A stretch of 64,000 bases of DNA. Source: Phlegmacium glaucopus (taxonomy: Eukaryota; Basidiomycota; Agaricomycetes; Agaricales; Cortinariaceae). A program made the translations under genes and the position numbers. Below the pieces are notes generated by a model. It did no database searches, had not been told where the DNA came from, and saw nothing but the letters and a program-made list of their open reading frames with translations. The stretch spans positions 457,026 to 521,025 of the forward strand of contig MU130701.1 of assembly GCA_015039465.1 (NCBI GenBank), written 5' to 3'. Positions 44,946 to 57,416 of the stretch are shown in pieces; within the stretch, counting starts at the first letter, position 1, and each line of letters starts with the position of its first letter.

Positions 44946-46066
44946 ATAGCCATATGGCAGAGCCGCTGGCAGATATCCTGATGAGTCAACTGCCTGGTAA
45001 GCACCCTGTTTCTCAGTAATCGTTTGATGGCTCAATTGGCAACAGCGTCTGAAGGTGAAGTGCCGGCCGGGCCATCGGCCGCCGTGGAAGACTTCGTGAC
45101 TGCTAGCAGCAGCGGTGAAGCAATGGCAACGGCATCGAGTGACATGGCGGCATCCCTAAGTTGTATCATGATTGCTGCTGAAAGGCCTGGTAAGCACTGT
45201 GTCTCACAGATGGTTGAGACCTCAACTGACAGCGTCTGAAGAACATCTGCCGGCTGGGTCATCGGCCGCCGTTGAAGACTTGATGGCTACTACAAACAGT
45301 GGTCAGGTGGTCATGAGACACCCTCCTGTTCTTGTTGACGAGGAGGTTGTTCCAGGAACACTCGAGGCGGCAACGGTGGACGGCGGCAAAGCATCCACAG
45401 GAGCTGAAGAGCCGATGACAATTGATGCAGAAGGTGAGCTTGTATATCTCCTCATTCCTTTGATTATCATCTCATTTTCAAGTTGACGAAGGCACAGATG
45501 GCACGGCCGGCGATCCCACTGCCGCATCCATGGACATTGTCATGCACCAAGCACCCCCACCATCATCAGCCGATCAGGGCACGGTCATTTCAGCCATCCC
45601 CATTTTGTCCACGATGGACTCTGCCCTAGTTGACACGGCACATCAGCTGACACCGGCAGAAGCAGATTTGCCACAGATTACAAGAGACTCCACGCCGTGA
45701 TCCATGCTGCCTGCCGACGATGCTCCCGCCGTCCCTCTCCCAGAGGTCAATGTGGTGCCGCCAACTCCGCAACAATCACAGGATTCTCAGGCCGGCCCAT
45801 CTATATTGCCGGTTCCATGTCAGACTCCTTCTCGCTCCTGGGCGCCCTCACCCATCCCTCTCTGTGTGCTGGCCCAACTCGTGGTACCATCGGCCGAAGA
45901 TCCACCCACTCTCAGACGTTCACCCAGGTCAAGAAGTCCAACACCTCAGCCTGGAGTTGTGACTCCTGCTGACACTGGTCCGGCTCTGAGGCGGTCTCCC
46001 CAGTCGAGAAGTGGAACACCACAGCCGGCCGGCCGTCACTCATCACAATCACGTTCCCCACACGCA
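42933..46066 (+). pseudogene. KDZ passenger gene 2, cysteine-rich motif protein
   Basis: Exon 1 MSTTPEQVTASLEHLDQKV.. joins through a GTAAGT intron (43051-43099) to RAVLELQTTATGRLAEAFSR, then a second intron before APAGMTQRPETQ. A long disordered Pro/Thr-rich part follows, then an acidic coil (MEESEEEMEEMEETMKQLEK) and a zinc-binding-like CLNCSRRGSHCEKDALSAAC with VHCYIGKNQCDYG. A later exon has LTTVLERIDELERQAARMRH, a helical coil. Towards the end LPAGSSAAVEDLMATTNSG-like units repeat. TGA at 45698-45700 splits the last frame, which continues MLPADDAPAVPLPEVNVVPP to 46066; CGA to TGA is the likely change. Function unknown; possible DNA-binding accessory. Confidence 0.55.
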
Positions 46067-46187
46067 TAAATACCTCTCTTGTCAACTTGGTCTGTATTTA
46101 TTTGTTCTATATACGGATTTTGAAAATATATTTATTTCTTGGTCATCTATATGTACGAAGGCAAAAGAAATGACCAAAAATATCCAT

Positions 46188-48792
46188 TTAGGTGGAACAT
46201 TTACCGTTAGGCTTACGGCGACCAGAGTTACGCCCACTAGTACCACACTGAGCAGTGCCCAGGTACTTCCTACTTTCCTGAATAGTCAATGCGTCTGCCT
46301 TTTTCACACCCTTATTTATCTGCCGGTCTTTGACACTCTGCCGTGTGACTCGTGTGCATTCCCCCTCTTCATGTGCAGATACTTTTTTTGATGCTCTGGT
46401 GGCCGGTTTTACTTGTCTTGCCATGACTGTGTGTACTGCCATTGCCATGTCTCTTGCCATTGCCATATCTGCTGCCGTTGCTGTATCTGCTGCCGTTGCT
46501 GTATCTGCTGCCATTGCTGTATCTGCTGCCGTTGCCGTGTCTGCTACCCCTGTGCCTTCTAATGTTGCCGTGTCTTTTCCTGTTGCCGTGGTCGTTGCCA
46601 TTGCCATGTTGGTACCCAATGCCATCTCTGCCATATTTCCTGTGTCTTCTGCCATTGCCGCTGCCGTTGCCGTGTCAGTTGCCATTATTGGATTGGCCAT
46701 TGAGGCAACTGAGCCATTCAGCGGTGCTGTGACATTCGCAACTGCTATCCTTGGTAGGTTAGGATGCATGTCTTGATCTATTTGAAGTAAGGTGGGGTCA
46801 ATGACCATCTGCCGCTGTCCGATAAGATCAGGATTGTTGTCAGGCCTTTCAATGGGAGGGGCAATGACTGCTCCTTGACCATATCCCAAATAGAATTGTG
46901 GATGGAACAAGTATGACTGTGTAAACCCTTCATGCAGATTGCTGCTGCCGGCGATTGGCAGGATGGGAGGGTTATAGGAATTGCCAGGGTATAATGGGTT
47001 TGACAGGCCGGGATATGCTGGTGATGTTTGAAAATCAAATTCATCAGGATGGTCGGCGGCCGGCTGTACATCATTCCCAGTATTAAGCTCAGATGCCACC
47101 GGCTGATTGACTTCTTTTCATTTTCCAGCCTTCTTTTTGGTGATATGTGCTCTGGCCCCTGCTTTTGCCGGATACCTCGGCGAATGCTCCCCCGTCTTGT
47201 TGATGTAAATCTGAAAGCGAAACACATCCTGAACTCCTACTGTTTCCTGTCTATGCAAAATATGTCTCAACAGTTTGATTATCCTGTTCTTAGTGAGTTT
47301 CTTCGGATCCTTGATGACAAAGTCAGCTGGCCGGTAGTCCGCCTTCACAAATCGATGTGTAGCCTGTTCGACAGCCTTGTAGGGCACTGAATGTGGACCA
47401 CCAGAGGCCAGCTCTGTTTGATTTTAGTTACCATATCTAATAGCATGTGATAATACGCACTGTAATGCCAGCCAAGGTAGGATCGTAGGACCTTGTCCAG
47501 CTTGCCTTTCCGAAGATCCTCAAGAGGCACTGGATGTGGCACACGTGGATATCCATCCTCAGTGATTTGTACTTGCCATTCCGGTGGCAATGCCCTTGAA
47601 TCCCTGGCTTCAGCATCACCGACCAGACCAGTCATCTGCTGAAGACTTTTCACATAATCCATCAAGTGCCGTTTCAGCTCATCAATTTTATCTTTGTGCA
47701 TATCCGCAAAAGACTGAGCTGGTATTCCCATCACATCGGCAATACGGTCATATCTACCGACTGATTATGAGACTTTGCCACTTGGTTTTGAACAGTAAAG
47801 AATCACCTGTCCACCACCAACCAGCCGTCTGGATGCGTATACACACTAAATGTCAGGAACACTGCCCCCATATCATGCCATCTCTCTTCCTGGAACTGCT
47901 CACATCATTTTTCAATATTCTTCACAGCAAGGCTGAAACGGCACGGCACAGTCCATCAGCAATGAAAAGTGCCCTCTGCCAGAATCAAATGTTTGCTTAC
48001 CGGCGTTGACGGTCTGGAGGTAATCCAGTCCTCTTGTATTCCTCCACTTGTGCGTAAACATCCTCTCGTTCAGCCACTGTCATATTGTCCAACACCTGCT
48101 TTGCCGCTGCCGTTCGTTGTTGGAATATTTCCTGCTTCGAGACATCGATTTGGTGATTGAGATCGAACATTTCCTTCAGTTTAATGTTCACCGCATCACC
48201 ATGTTCATCCCAGATACAATCAATGGCCGTGTACCGGATCCTTGCCTTCGGTGCTGAATCCTTTGTAACCATGGGTCTCCAGTTGTTTGCAAGCCAAGCC
48301 GCCAATTTCTAGCCATTTATATGTATTGTCCATTTATAAATATCAGTGCTTCTATCAATGTTCAAGAAGATAAGAACCTTGATACGATCACAGCTTTCTT
48401 CATCACTACCCGGCGCCATACCGTTGTCCTTCCAATAATTAAAGATGTCTGGTAAAATATTGGACCAAAACATCTGCGCCCGAAGTTGACGAGTAGCTTG
48501 TAGTCAATATTCTTGTTTATATTTTTGAAGTACATTTCTTTCTTCAACTGAATACACACAGTTTCCACGGCATTGACGTGGTTTCCGGGGTTGTGGTATG
48601 GATGCCATCAAAGTCAGAGTTAAAAAAATGAAATGGAAGAGACAAGTTGTTGGCACAGAAGGTGGCCACATGTCTTGGGTAACCCATGAGGCTAACGCAT
48701 GCCCATCCCCCATATGATCCATCAATGTGAAGGGTTCTTTGATCTGTCCGGTCATCAGGGTAACATAGATGATGGACATGATAAGGGGACAT
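46188..48792 (-). CDS. KDZ passenger gene 3, unknown
   Basis: Minus-strand gene opposite in direction to the transposase. From the 5' side: GSYGGWACVSLMGYPRHVAT; QATRQLRAQMFWSNILPDIF; AAWLANNWRPMVTKDSAPKA; CIWDEHGDAVNIKLKEMFDL; VAEREDVYAQVEEYKRTGLP; PEWQVQITEDGYPRVPHPVP; YKAVEQATHRFVKADYRPAD; then a disordered C-terminal part with about ten DTATAADTAMAAD-type repeats and a basic tail to the stop at 46188. The block order is one I associate with proteins found next to KDZ transposases in agaricomycetes. Exon joins were not fully resolved, so intactness is open. Confidence 0.55.
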
Positions 48793-51700
48793 TGATAAGG
48801 CCAGCTGACATCTGGGTCTGTGTAAGCTTGCTTCCCTTCAGGATAGTTGAATGGCTGCTCCTAACCGCTCTGTGCGTCCTGCAAAATGGAGGAAAACAAA
48901 AAAGAATGATCCACTCTATTGAAGATGATGTCGAGGCGCTCGATGCAGTAACAATTGAACGAGTGATAGTCAATACCAGTACAGGACCAATCCAGAGGAA
49001 CATGTATGCACCAATCCCGGAGACAAATACCACTAACACTGTCGAGGACGACCAAGGACCTCCTATTGTCATGGGAGAAACAGATCATACATACAATATC
49101 AGCGACCATGGACAGGATGACTATGGAGAGTCTGCCGGAATAGCCATGCCGGCCGGTCAAGGACAGGCAAGCTGACATACTTCGTGGAATTTCAGACTAA
49201 TGAGATCAACCTGCTAGCAAAATTACCTTGAGGAGTTTGTCCAGCAAGTTGGTGGCTTCTTGGGAGCTATACTCGCTTGAGAGGCTGAGCCGGAGACGCA
49301 CTGTTCTCAATGTACTCACCGGCTGGGCCGATGGCGGTGTCAAGATTGTTTATTTCCAACCCTGTTATGTCGGAAGTGTATGTGTGGGACACATCAGCAT
49401 CAGCCGCTGCATCGCATTGAGTGTTGGACCGGCCAGTATTTTCGCGCCGCGGCATTGTGGGAAGTAGGTGTATACATCCTCATTCAACATCACACTGGGG
49501 AAAGGATATGTGACACTTTGAAATTTCAACAACACGCCCTGGAAGATATGCAATATTATAAGGACAATCTGGACGAGGATATTTGCCGTGAGGTACAGGG
49601 AGCCAGCCGGCCGTTCCAGCCAGCATCAGAGACAAACTGCGACTGCAGTTTCGATTCTATAAATCAGTCATTGGAGCATGATCAGAGTGTAGATGAACAC
49701 GTCTTTGCTGACATGGACCGGTTATATGTGGCACGGCAAGAAGGCAAAATGGTGAAGATGGGCAACGGCTTGTACAACACACACAATGATTGTATCCTCC
49801 AAGACGACAATGAAGATGAAGACAGTAACATTGACCATCCCCCTGTTGGGTTTACTGAGTACTTAGAAGGTACACCGGCCGCTCCAGTGTGCGGCACAGC
49901 GACGGCGAGTAGTACAGCATGGGTTGAAAATCAATCGGATGCGCCTATGAGGACACCCAGGGCTGATGGCCTCAATAACCAATACCTTCGCATTGCTCAT
50001 GTCAACGGCATCCATCATTTGGCCGTCGTTACCTGTGCCTGCCGAGGTGATGATCAGATTCCCATCGACCTCATGTATTCCAGATTGGTGCCAACGTCTT
50101 TTACTCGGATGAATACCTTGTTTACCACCATGGTGTTAGACATGTTTCGGCTGGCCAATCTGGAGTTGAAGGCATCGGCATACCAATATTTTCACCTTCT
50201 CCATAGACTCACGGCAAAGACAGGCACCCATGTCCCCAATCTGTACCATGACCTCAGGAAAGTGTCACGTGCTTGGCGGTGGATGAAAAAATTAAAGTGG
50301 GCTGGGTTCGGACATACAACGGTAGATCCCACTGCGCCTGTGGCCGGCCAACTCAGCAACTTCTGCCCTGCATGTCCACAGCCAGAGATAAATCTACCTG
50401 CTGGAAAGATGATCCTAACCGGTAAATGTACTTCATTTGTGTTGTTGATGTATATATAGTAACAGCAACAGATGGGTGTTTCGCCGCTTCTTTGTTGCTG
50501 ATGGAAACTTCAAGGCTGACCACATCAGGCAGAAAAATGATGCTGCTGATGTCTGGTTGTCAGAGGGAGGGGGAATGATGCCATGGCGCCGCGATTACCA
50601 AGATTTCCTAGATATGGCAATTGAGCGGCGCACAGTGAGTAGCCTATTGTATGAACAGTTCATGGTGTTGACTGTTACCAGAAAGCACCTTGTGAGAATC
50701 AATTCCGTGTTATTGAGCAAGCCATGTTGTTTTCAAAGGCTTGTGATATAACTGGGATTGTTGCCGTGGCATGTGCTCGGCACGGCTGTTTTGCACCAAA
50801 CAGCATTGTCAATCTCTTTAGGGGTGAACAACAAAAGAACATTGATTATTCCTTTCTACAAACCCTTAAAACCACTAACGTCAACCCAGCACAAGGGACA
50901 ATGTTGGTTTATGACATTGCTTGCCAGTATTTCATTCATTTGCAGCAGCGGATCAGCCATTTGCTGCCGGCCGGCCTTCACATTGACCGAGCGATTGGTC
51001 TTTTCCACATTCACGGGCATAAAGACGACTGCTTTTTTCGCTATGCACCCTCTTTCATTCCAGGAACTGGTGTGGTTGCTGGTGAAATTTTGGAAAGCCT
51101 GTGGGCCGGAATGAATACAATTACACCGGCAATGAGGACGGCGACTCTTGCACACTGCGCGGAGATGATGGATGACCATGGAAGCGACTCTAATCACAAG
51201 AAGCTACTTGCAATGAGTGAGTCCTCCTGTTATCTGCATCGGGCTCTAAAGCATTAACTACCAAAGCAACCACATTGGTAAAGCGGTTGACACAATGCAC
51301 GAGGCTGAAGAATATTATACCCTGCTTTCTGCTCCCCTCGAAAAAGGAGATATTGATGAATGGGAAACAGAAATTAAATGAGCCGAAACTGACCGTTTAC
51401 ACAATCCGGCAGCCATGGATGTGATGGCGAGCCGGCAGGTCTCCAGTGATCAAAATTGCTCAGCCAAATCCCCAAATATTCAAAATGTTGCCGGCGCAGA
51501 TTGGATTGTGCTTGGCTTGGGTATGGAGGAGAGACAGTATGTGTATCCAATGATGTGCCGGCCACAACTAACGGTTATACCAAGGCTAGAACTGCAGGAT
51601 TGTATCAAATGTTTAGAGAAAGAACCGCAAGAGGCAGAGCGAGATGATGTAGAACGCCAGCGACATTTGTTAGCCGCCAAATTTGAAGTCCTGGAAGTGG

Positions 51701-52018
51701 CTCAACGCCGTGCCGCAGCTACACCGGGGGCACTTCATGTTTATCATGATGAGCCTGAAACATTTGCAGACCTCGATGAGGAGATTGTATCTGTTCCTAC
51801 TACGAATCCCCACAATGTCTCCACCAATCTCCCATCGCCAGCCGCTGTCGCGCACCAATACTGATTGGTAGCGTGAGAACAAAGCTTAAAAGTTGCCATC
51901 ATGAAAATAAGCGGACTTTGAATTCACTTACCTATTTTGGAAGCAGCCCTGAATCGCGTTCCTGGTCAACAAAATCATTCGTTCAACGATAACATCCTCA
52001 TCGCTCATCATATCCTCA

Positions 52019-52456
52019 ATGTCTTCCACTATGTTGTCTATCATTTACACTATCGACATGCTCCTTAACATCTACCATCCGTTTGTCCCTTGGCTAGTGA
52101 TACAACAAAGCGATCAATCTACTATTCGCATCGGTCATCAGCTCGCGTTTGATCGTATCTTTGGTCCATCATTTCAAGAACGGCCCGTTTATGGACGCAT
52201 CAGCCACATCTCCCATTATGTCAAAGGCTTTGTCATCGTTGTTATGGCTATGGACCCACAAGTCTTCGCTTCAGCTATCTATCTTGCCATACCTCGCTCC
52301 TGGATCTCACTCAGTCCCCTATCCTCACTCATCTACCTCTTATCTTATCATTCACTGCCAAAACCATCATTCATGCGGTACCTGAAGCCTTCCCACCCTC
52401 TTTATGACAATTTAGGAAGTTCAGGAGGATCACGACTAAGCAGGAATTGCAGATGA
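52019..52456 (+). CDS. Conserved open frame inside repeat X, copy 2
   Basis: 145-codon frame collinear with 29670-30107 in the other copy: MSSTMLSIIYTIDMLLNIYH ... GSSGGSRLSRNCR. Differences between copies are mostly Arg here versus His/Cys/Trp there, as expected from CpG decay of copy 1. Function unknown; may be fortuitous. Confidence 0.3.
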   Translation: MSSTMLSIIYTIDMLLNIYHPFVPWLVIQQSDQSTIRIGHQLAFDRIFGPSFQERPVYGRISHISHYVKGFVIVVMAMDPQVFASAIYLAIPRSWISLSPLSSLIYLLSYHSLPKPSFMRYLKPSHPLYDNLGSSGGSRLSRNCR

Positions 52457-52718
52457 ATCAGCAGCAGAGGATTATTCTCGCAGTGTGTCAAGTGTTATCA
52501 AGGCTGCGCGACATGGGACCATGGGCAAGTAGTGTTTTTCTCGGGAACAAGGCTGCGCCTTTCAAGTGTTGACTCAGGACCTTTCATATTTTGACATGAC
52601 CACACACCTATGGAGTCAATATATTTTTGCTATTGGACTATGTACACTGCCTTCCTTTCTTTTCTCTCGCACTTTGACACTTTACAGATTATTTTACTGT
52701 TCCTTTTCTTTTCCATTG

Positions 52719-53298
52719 TGTTACATTCCGTCACACGTTACTCCGGTCCGACTCCGACGGAGTTGTTTCCGGTAGTCCGTACTCCGTTCCAGTACTTTCC
52801 CTTGTCTCCGACTCTACTCCTCCTACGTCCGACTCCGAGACTTCTCCGTATCATTCCGACTCTTCCGACGATATCCCAAACACCTTACCACACCTTTGTC
52901 ATAACAACTATTTCTTTGTCATCACTTTCCCACCATCAGTCAGCACACCAGCTATGGATTATTCACCCCAAGAATGCAGGACCTTCCGGGAGCAGAACGC
53001 AGCATTTATATTTATATTTTATATTTCGGATGCTATTCCTTTTATATTTAAGTACTCGAAACTTGTATGTTTTCCTCAGTTCGAATATCGACTTAGTTTC
53101 CCACTCTTGGTCTCCCTCTAAGTTCTTTGCAACTTCCAGTTCCGCTCCGCTCCGTCTTACTCCGAAATCTAGGACACGAAGGTTCTGGGTAGCACAGCAC
53201 ATAAGCTGAGGCTAAGTCCTATCCTTTCCGTGACTCCGTTCCGTGACTCCGTCTGTGACTCCGTCCGAAACTCCGGAACAGAGTTCTTGAACTTAACA
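52719..53298. mobile_element. Solo LTR Z nested in X2
   Basis: 580 bp, TGTTACATTCCGTCAC ... GAACTTAACA (TG...CA), flanked by a perfect 5-bp duplication CATTG at 52714-52718 and 53299-53303. Rich in GACTCCGTCC and TCCGACTCCG words, as seen in basidiomycete Gypsy-type LTRs. X copy 1 lacks it, which confirms the exact insertion. Confidence 0.92.
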
Positions 53299-54628
53299 CA
53301 TTGTTCTTTTCTTCTCGCAGCTGTCCTCTCTTTATCTTTCTTCCTTTGACAGCGCGTACTTTGTTTCTTTTTATTGTTTTACATAGCCTCATCCTTAGGT
53401 ATAAATACTGCTCTTTTGTACCAGGATAGGTAGTTCAGTTCAATTCATTCTTACCCCCCACTTTCATCATCTCAGTGGAATTCCAGTGAATTCCTCCCTT
53501 AAGTTCGCTTTTCTTGCCCCTTACTGTCAATCTATCCCCTATCCCTCAACCACTATAGTCTTACTGAAGACTCTCTCTTGCTCATCCTCATCCTTGTCTT
53601 ATACCTCATTCATCTTCCAAGACATTCATCCTCCTCCTTCTCTTCTCTATTCTTTCCCCTTACCTCTGTGTGTTAAAAGTCAAGGTTATACCTTCCCTAA
53701 ACAAACAACAGGGAGTCTCTTGACCTAAGGTCTGGTCCACTGCTCTCTGGTTGGTGTTTATATACAACAACAACAACGATTTATACCGCTGAGGCAATTG
53801 AACATGTTTGCCCTGAAAGACGGCCAATACCCATTCCGTCAATCTGTTTATCCAAGGAGCATCTGTTGTCCAAGTTGGAACTTGTTTTACGCCAACAGCA
53901 GGCTAATTGATACATAAAGGCATTGCAGGAGGTCATCGCGGACAAGTCCTTCCAATTTTCACATGTTATTCTGAATGCACCAAGAAAATCAGTGATTACA
54001 CGTGCACGGGGTACCATTACAAAACTTAACCATAAAATCGCCCTTTATGCCAAAGTATATGGCTGTTGCCATGCCGCTCTTCTCCGGCTTGGCGCAGATG
54101 ACAAGATATTGAAAGTATTTCAACCTTTGAAGAGGTCAGATGTAGCTTCCAGTCGCGCCATTAGAGATCCCAATGTCCCCGGGTCCATGTCTCTTCAGCT
54201 TTTGTGGATCTGGCACATGTCCACAGCTGATGAACGTTCGCCGGCCAACCTTCGAGAATGTACAGCATTTCATATTCTCTCATGATTTAAGACAGACTAA
54301 CTCATCCTCCCAGTTCAACAAGTGCACTGGTTACGTGCTCACGCCCAATGGAATTGCTGGAAAGAGGAGACCATTCTGGTCGGGTACGAGATGCAGTGGA
54401 CAGTGAGGTATTTCTTACATCAGTGTGAGACATGGAAAAATTGATCAGAGGTTAGGGACTGCCCAGCTGGTGCCATATCATACGCTATGCGGCAGGTGGC
54501 GATATGGTTCAGCCGTGCCACAGCTGCCGACAAGGACTTCAAGCTTTGCAATTGCAGTTACGTGTCACTGGTCACGTGATATACCAACCATCTCTTATCA
54601 ATAATCACTTACTTGATCAGCTACAATC

Positions 54629-57268
54629 ATGTCTAGTCCGCCAGTAAAAATTTTCAATGCATATGACTTACAATTTGGGCCATACAATCTCGATCATTTA
54701 GCTATACAGGAAACGATTGATTACTGTGAAGCCAGGTTCCGCTCAGTGTTGCTTGCTTTCGGCCGTGCTGGCCTGGGACAACAACGAGAGATCCAACGAG
54801 CACTTCACAAAGAACTCGTAAGTCTGACAAATGAACTCATCAGCGGTATTTATGCGCAGATCTTGTTAGACCTTCGCATTGTCTTATATTGGCATGGCTG
54901 CGGCAATAGGCCAAGTCATCGACATACCCGTCATCATAAGGTCTCTATCAAGAGATTTTTATCGCAGTGCTGTTCGTAGGGACTATGGAATTCTACTGGA
55001 TTGAGATTTTCTTGTCGCTCTGGATGGCGGCCGGAGTCACAGTCAAAAAGTTCCACTGTGCCTGGTGGCAGCACAATCACATGGCTCAACCTGATCAAAT
55101 CCTGACTCTACACACTATTGATGTGTGCCTTGAGTTTCATCGAGAGCAACTTGGCATGCCAGTGCCAGCCGCGGCCACCATATCATCGACCGCCACATTC
55201 CAGAAACCTGTCTATATATGGAAGCCTGATGCAGCAAAACCGATTTCAGAACATGATACTTGTCACAGGTGCCACCTATATTGTGCCGTTGCCCTCGGCA
55301 CAAATGATGAACATCGTGATATCCAGAATCAAATCCAAGGGATGGAGGTGTCATTTGGGGCCAAAAAGGAGGTAGCCATCAGGAGGGCCTCCGGATTCAA
55401 CCAGTTATACGAGTATTTGAGTGTCAAAGAACAAGACCCTGCCGCTGCCGCTGCAGCAGAGTTCACACAGGGCATTGGACCGCTCCAAATGGCTGCCCCG
55501 GCTCTTCCCACCTCACAGTTTAAACATCCAACTCCCATCCCACGGACAAGGAAAGGCAAGAAGATCGCTGGCCGCCGTGAGATTGCCAAGACAGTCCGGC
55601 AAGGGGCAATGGCTGAGGTCAAAAGAATTCAAAATATGCCAGCATTAAAATGGACTTGGGGAGTTGACATGGACGTATCAGAATTGGAGAATCTCAAACG
55701 CTCGGCTGATGCCGGTCATATCCCTCCTCATTCCGGGTATGATACATTGCTACCAGACGGATCAGAATCCCGCAGTATGTCTCCTGTGTCATTCCAGGCT
55801 ATAGATGAGCCGGGATATTTCAGTGATCTCGGCCATGATGTTCAACCAGTGCCGGAATTTGATGTCCACTTACACGTTCCATACCTGGATGTTCATCCTC
55901 CCCACAAACAGATTCGGCATCTTGTAACCCTCCGTGATGATCCATGCCATGACATGGATGCCGTTGCCGTCCCTTTTGCCAGCCGCCCTCTGTCCCCAAC
56001 AATGTTTGTACCCCCACCTAATCATCATTCCAGAAAGGCAACCGAGCGTCTTGTCCATGCTCCATCTGTCCATGACTCCCCTGCCATGGCTTTTGCCAGC
56101 CCACCCCGGCCGGTAAATATACAGGTAACTGAGATGGCATACTGGTCACCATCATCAATGGATGACATCTACATGGACTCCGATGAAGGTAAGTCCCCTG
56201 ACTTCCCTGTCATGTCTGGCCATTGATCATCCTTGCCGCATAGCGCCTACTCACCGGCCGGACGGCACGGATGAGACTGATGCCAATGATGAAGATTCAA
56301 TGAATGATGAAACTTCAGTCAATGACTCTGATGGAATGGACATAGCATCAAGGGCTGCCTCTCTCTTCCTGACACATGTCGCCCCTGGTTCTCATGGCCG
56401 GCCGGCCATCCAACATGACACCAATTCCCAGACCTGTTCAGCTGATGGTTCAGAAGACATTGAGGTAGCAGCGAAGGCAGCTTCTCTGTTCCTGGCAAAT
56501 GTTGCCTCTGACAGTCCCAATGTTCAAGATGAATCTTCATCAGACAACTCCGAGGCAGCGGCAAAGGCAGCCTCTTTATTTTTATCAGATGCTGCTTTCC
56601 GGCCGGCCGTCACCAATTACCACAATGCTGAAGATGAAGGTTCCGCAGATGGAACCGACAACATGGATGTTGTAGCGCAGGCCGCCTCTCTCTTCTTGGC
56701 CGATGATAACCGTCCTGCTCACCGGCCGTCTGTCACACACAACACTGATACTGATGATGAAGTTGCAGATAGTGGCTCTGAACACATGGAGCTTGCAGGG
56801 AGGGCAGCTTGCCTATTCTTAGCCAATGTCAACAGCTCGGGCCATCGTGTGCATGATGCTGTCATGCCGCTGCAGGCGGCAAGATCATCACCATCGCTGT
56901 CGTCTAGCTCAGGTGGTTCAATAGCAAACAGAGCAGCAGCAGCATTCCTCACCACTGATTCCCCTTCATCTGCGAGTCCAGTTCCAGCTACCGCCGCAGC
57001 GGCCACCTTTGTAGTCTCTGACACTACATTCTTCCCCTGCGGTGATATGGGTGTTAAATCACATGACAAGGCTCTGTCTGATGAGGAAGACCATTCGGAA
57101 GGTTCGGTAGATGCCGCGATGGCCACCGCTGTATTTCGGCGACAGCCTGACCAAACACGGGGCTTGTCAATGGATGTTGATCCAAGTTCTTTTACAATGG
57201 AACGTCCTGGTAAAGACGGATATACAGCGGCCGATTTCACTTTTGTGCCGGATGATTGGGTGCAGTGA
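54629..57268 (+). CDS. KDZ passenger gene 4, repeat-rich protein
   Basis: ATG 54629: MSSPPVKIFNAYDLQFGPYN, then a 42-bp intron (GTAAGT...GCGCAG, 54819-54860) to ILLDLRIVLYWHGCGN. The main exon contains GTMEFYWIEIFLSLWMAAGV, HEHDT-like ISEHDTCHRCHLYCAVALGT (a CxxC pair), EVAIRRASGFNQLYEYLSVK and a basic region RTRKGKKIAGRREIAKTVRQ. An intron at 56188-56242 leads to an acidic C-terminal half with six imperfect repeats of the type AAKAASLFLANV / RAASLFLTHV / QAASLFLADD, spaced 30-45 residues. TGA near 57266. No family recognised. The stop-free frame suggests it stayed coding until recently. The transition between the second and third exons was not fully resolved. Confidence 0.55.
56340..56960 (+). 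repeat. Six-fold AASLFL repeat in passenger gene 4
   Basis: Coding repeats ASRAASLFLTHVA, AAKAASLFLANVA, AAKAASLFLSDAA, VAQAASLFLADDN, AGRAACLFLANVN, ANRAAAAFLTTDS, each followed by an acidic linker. The short apolar helix could be a docking or self-association motif; that is a guess. Confidence 0.8.
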
Positions 57269-57416
57269 ATAATCATGCCTTTGTATTGTTTCATATATTT
57301 AGGCTATACAACATCTTTATCCACAACAATAAACCCTCCGGCAGCTTGTGGCGGCAAGCATACCAGTGTGCCAGCATGTTCATCACATAAACACACTGAT
57401 CTAGCCTTACTGCACT

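Larger units (their letters stand above)
51848..53785. repeat. Dispersed repeat X, copy 2, with nested solo LTR
   Basis: Starts TCGCGCACCAATACTGATTG, ends CAACGATTTATA; flanked by CCGCTG at 51842-51847 and 53786-53791. Discounting X2 and one CCGCTG restores the transposase frame (..SPAAEAIEHVC). Net length without the nested LTR is 1353 bp, against 1350 bp for copy 1. Retains many CG dinucleotides, so it is the younger or less mutated copy. Confidence 0.85.
48851..54579 (+). pseudogene. KDZ transposase with cysteine-cluster domain
   Basis: The N-terminal cluster is CSQCTHRLGRWRCQDC, LLCRKCMCGTHQHQPLHRIE, the CxC zinc domain that precedes KDZ transposases. The core follows: YLRIAHVNGIHHLAVVTCAC, RWVFRRFFVADGNFKADHIR (presumed first Asp), GTMLVYDIACQYFIHLQQRI (second Asp), HIDRAIGLFHIHGHKDDCFF, VVAGEILESLWAGMNTITPA (Glu). 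After the core come QYVYPMMCRPQLTVIPRLEL and, beyond repeat X2 (51848-53785), IKALQEVIADKSFQFSHVI and DVASSRAIRDPNVPGSMSLQ. In-frame TGA codons at 49278, 51379 and 53908, each fitting Arg, plus X2 in the coding exon, make this copy inactive. Confidence 0.85.

Noticed and set aside
44740..45004. Polycysteine minus-strand frame (CCCCCCCCC)
   Set aside because: Complement of an in-frame ACAGCA repeat encoding Thr-Ala in passenger gene 2.
46330..46776. Plus-strand open frame of 148 codons rich in Ala/Val
   Set aside because: It is the complement of the repetitive ATAAD tail of passenger gene 3; repetition keeps the other frames open.
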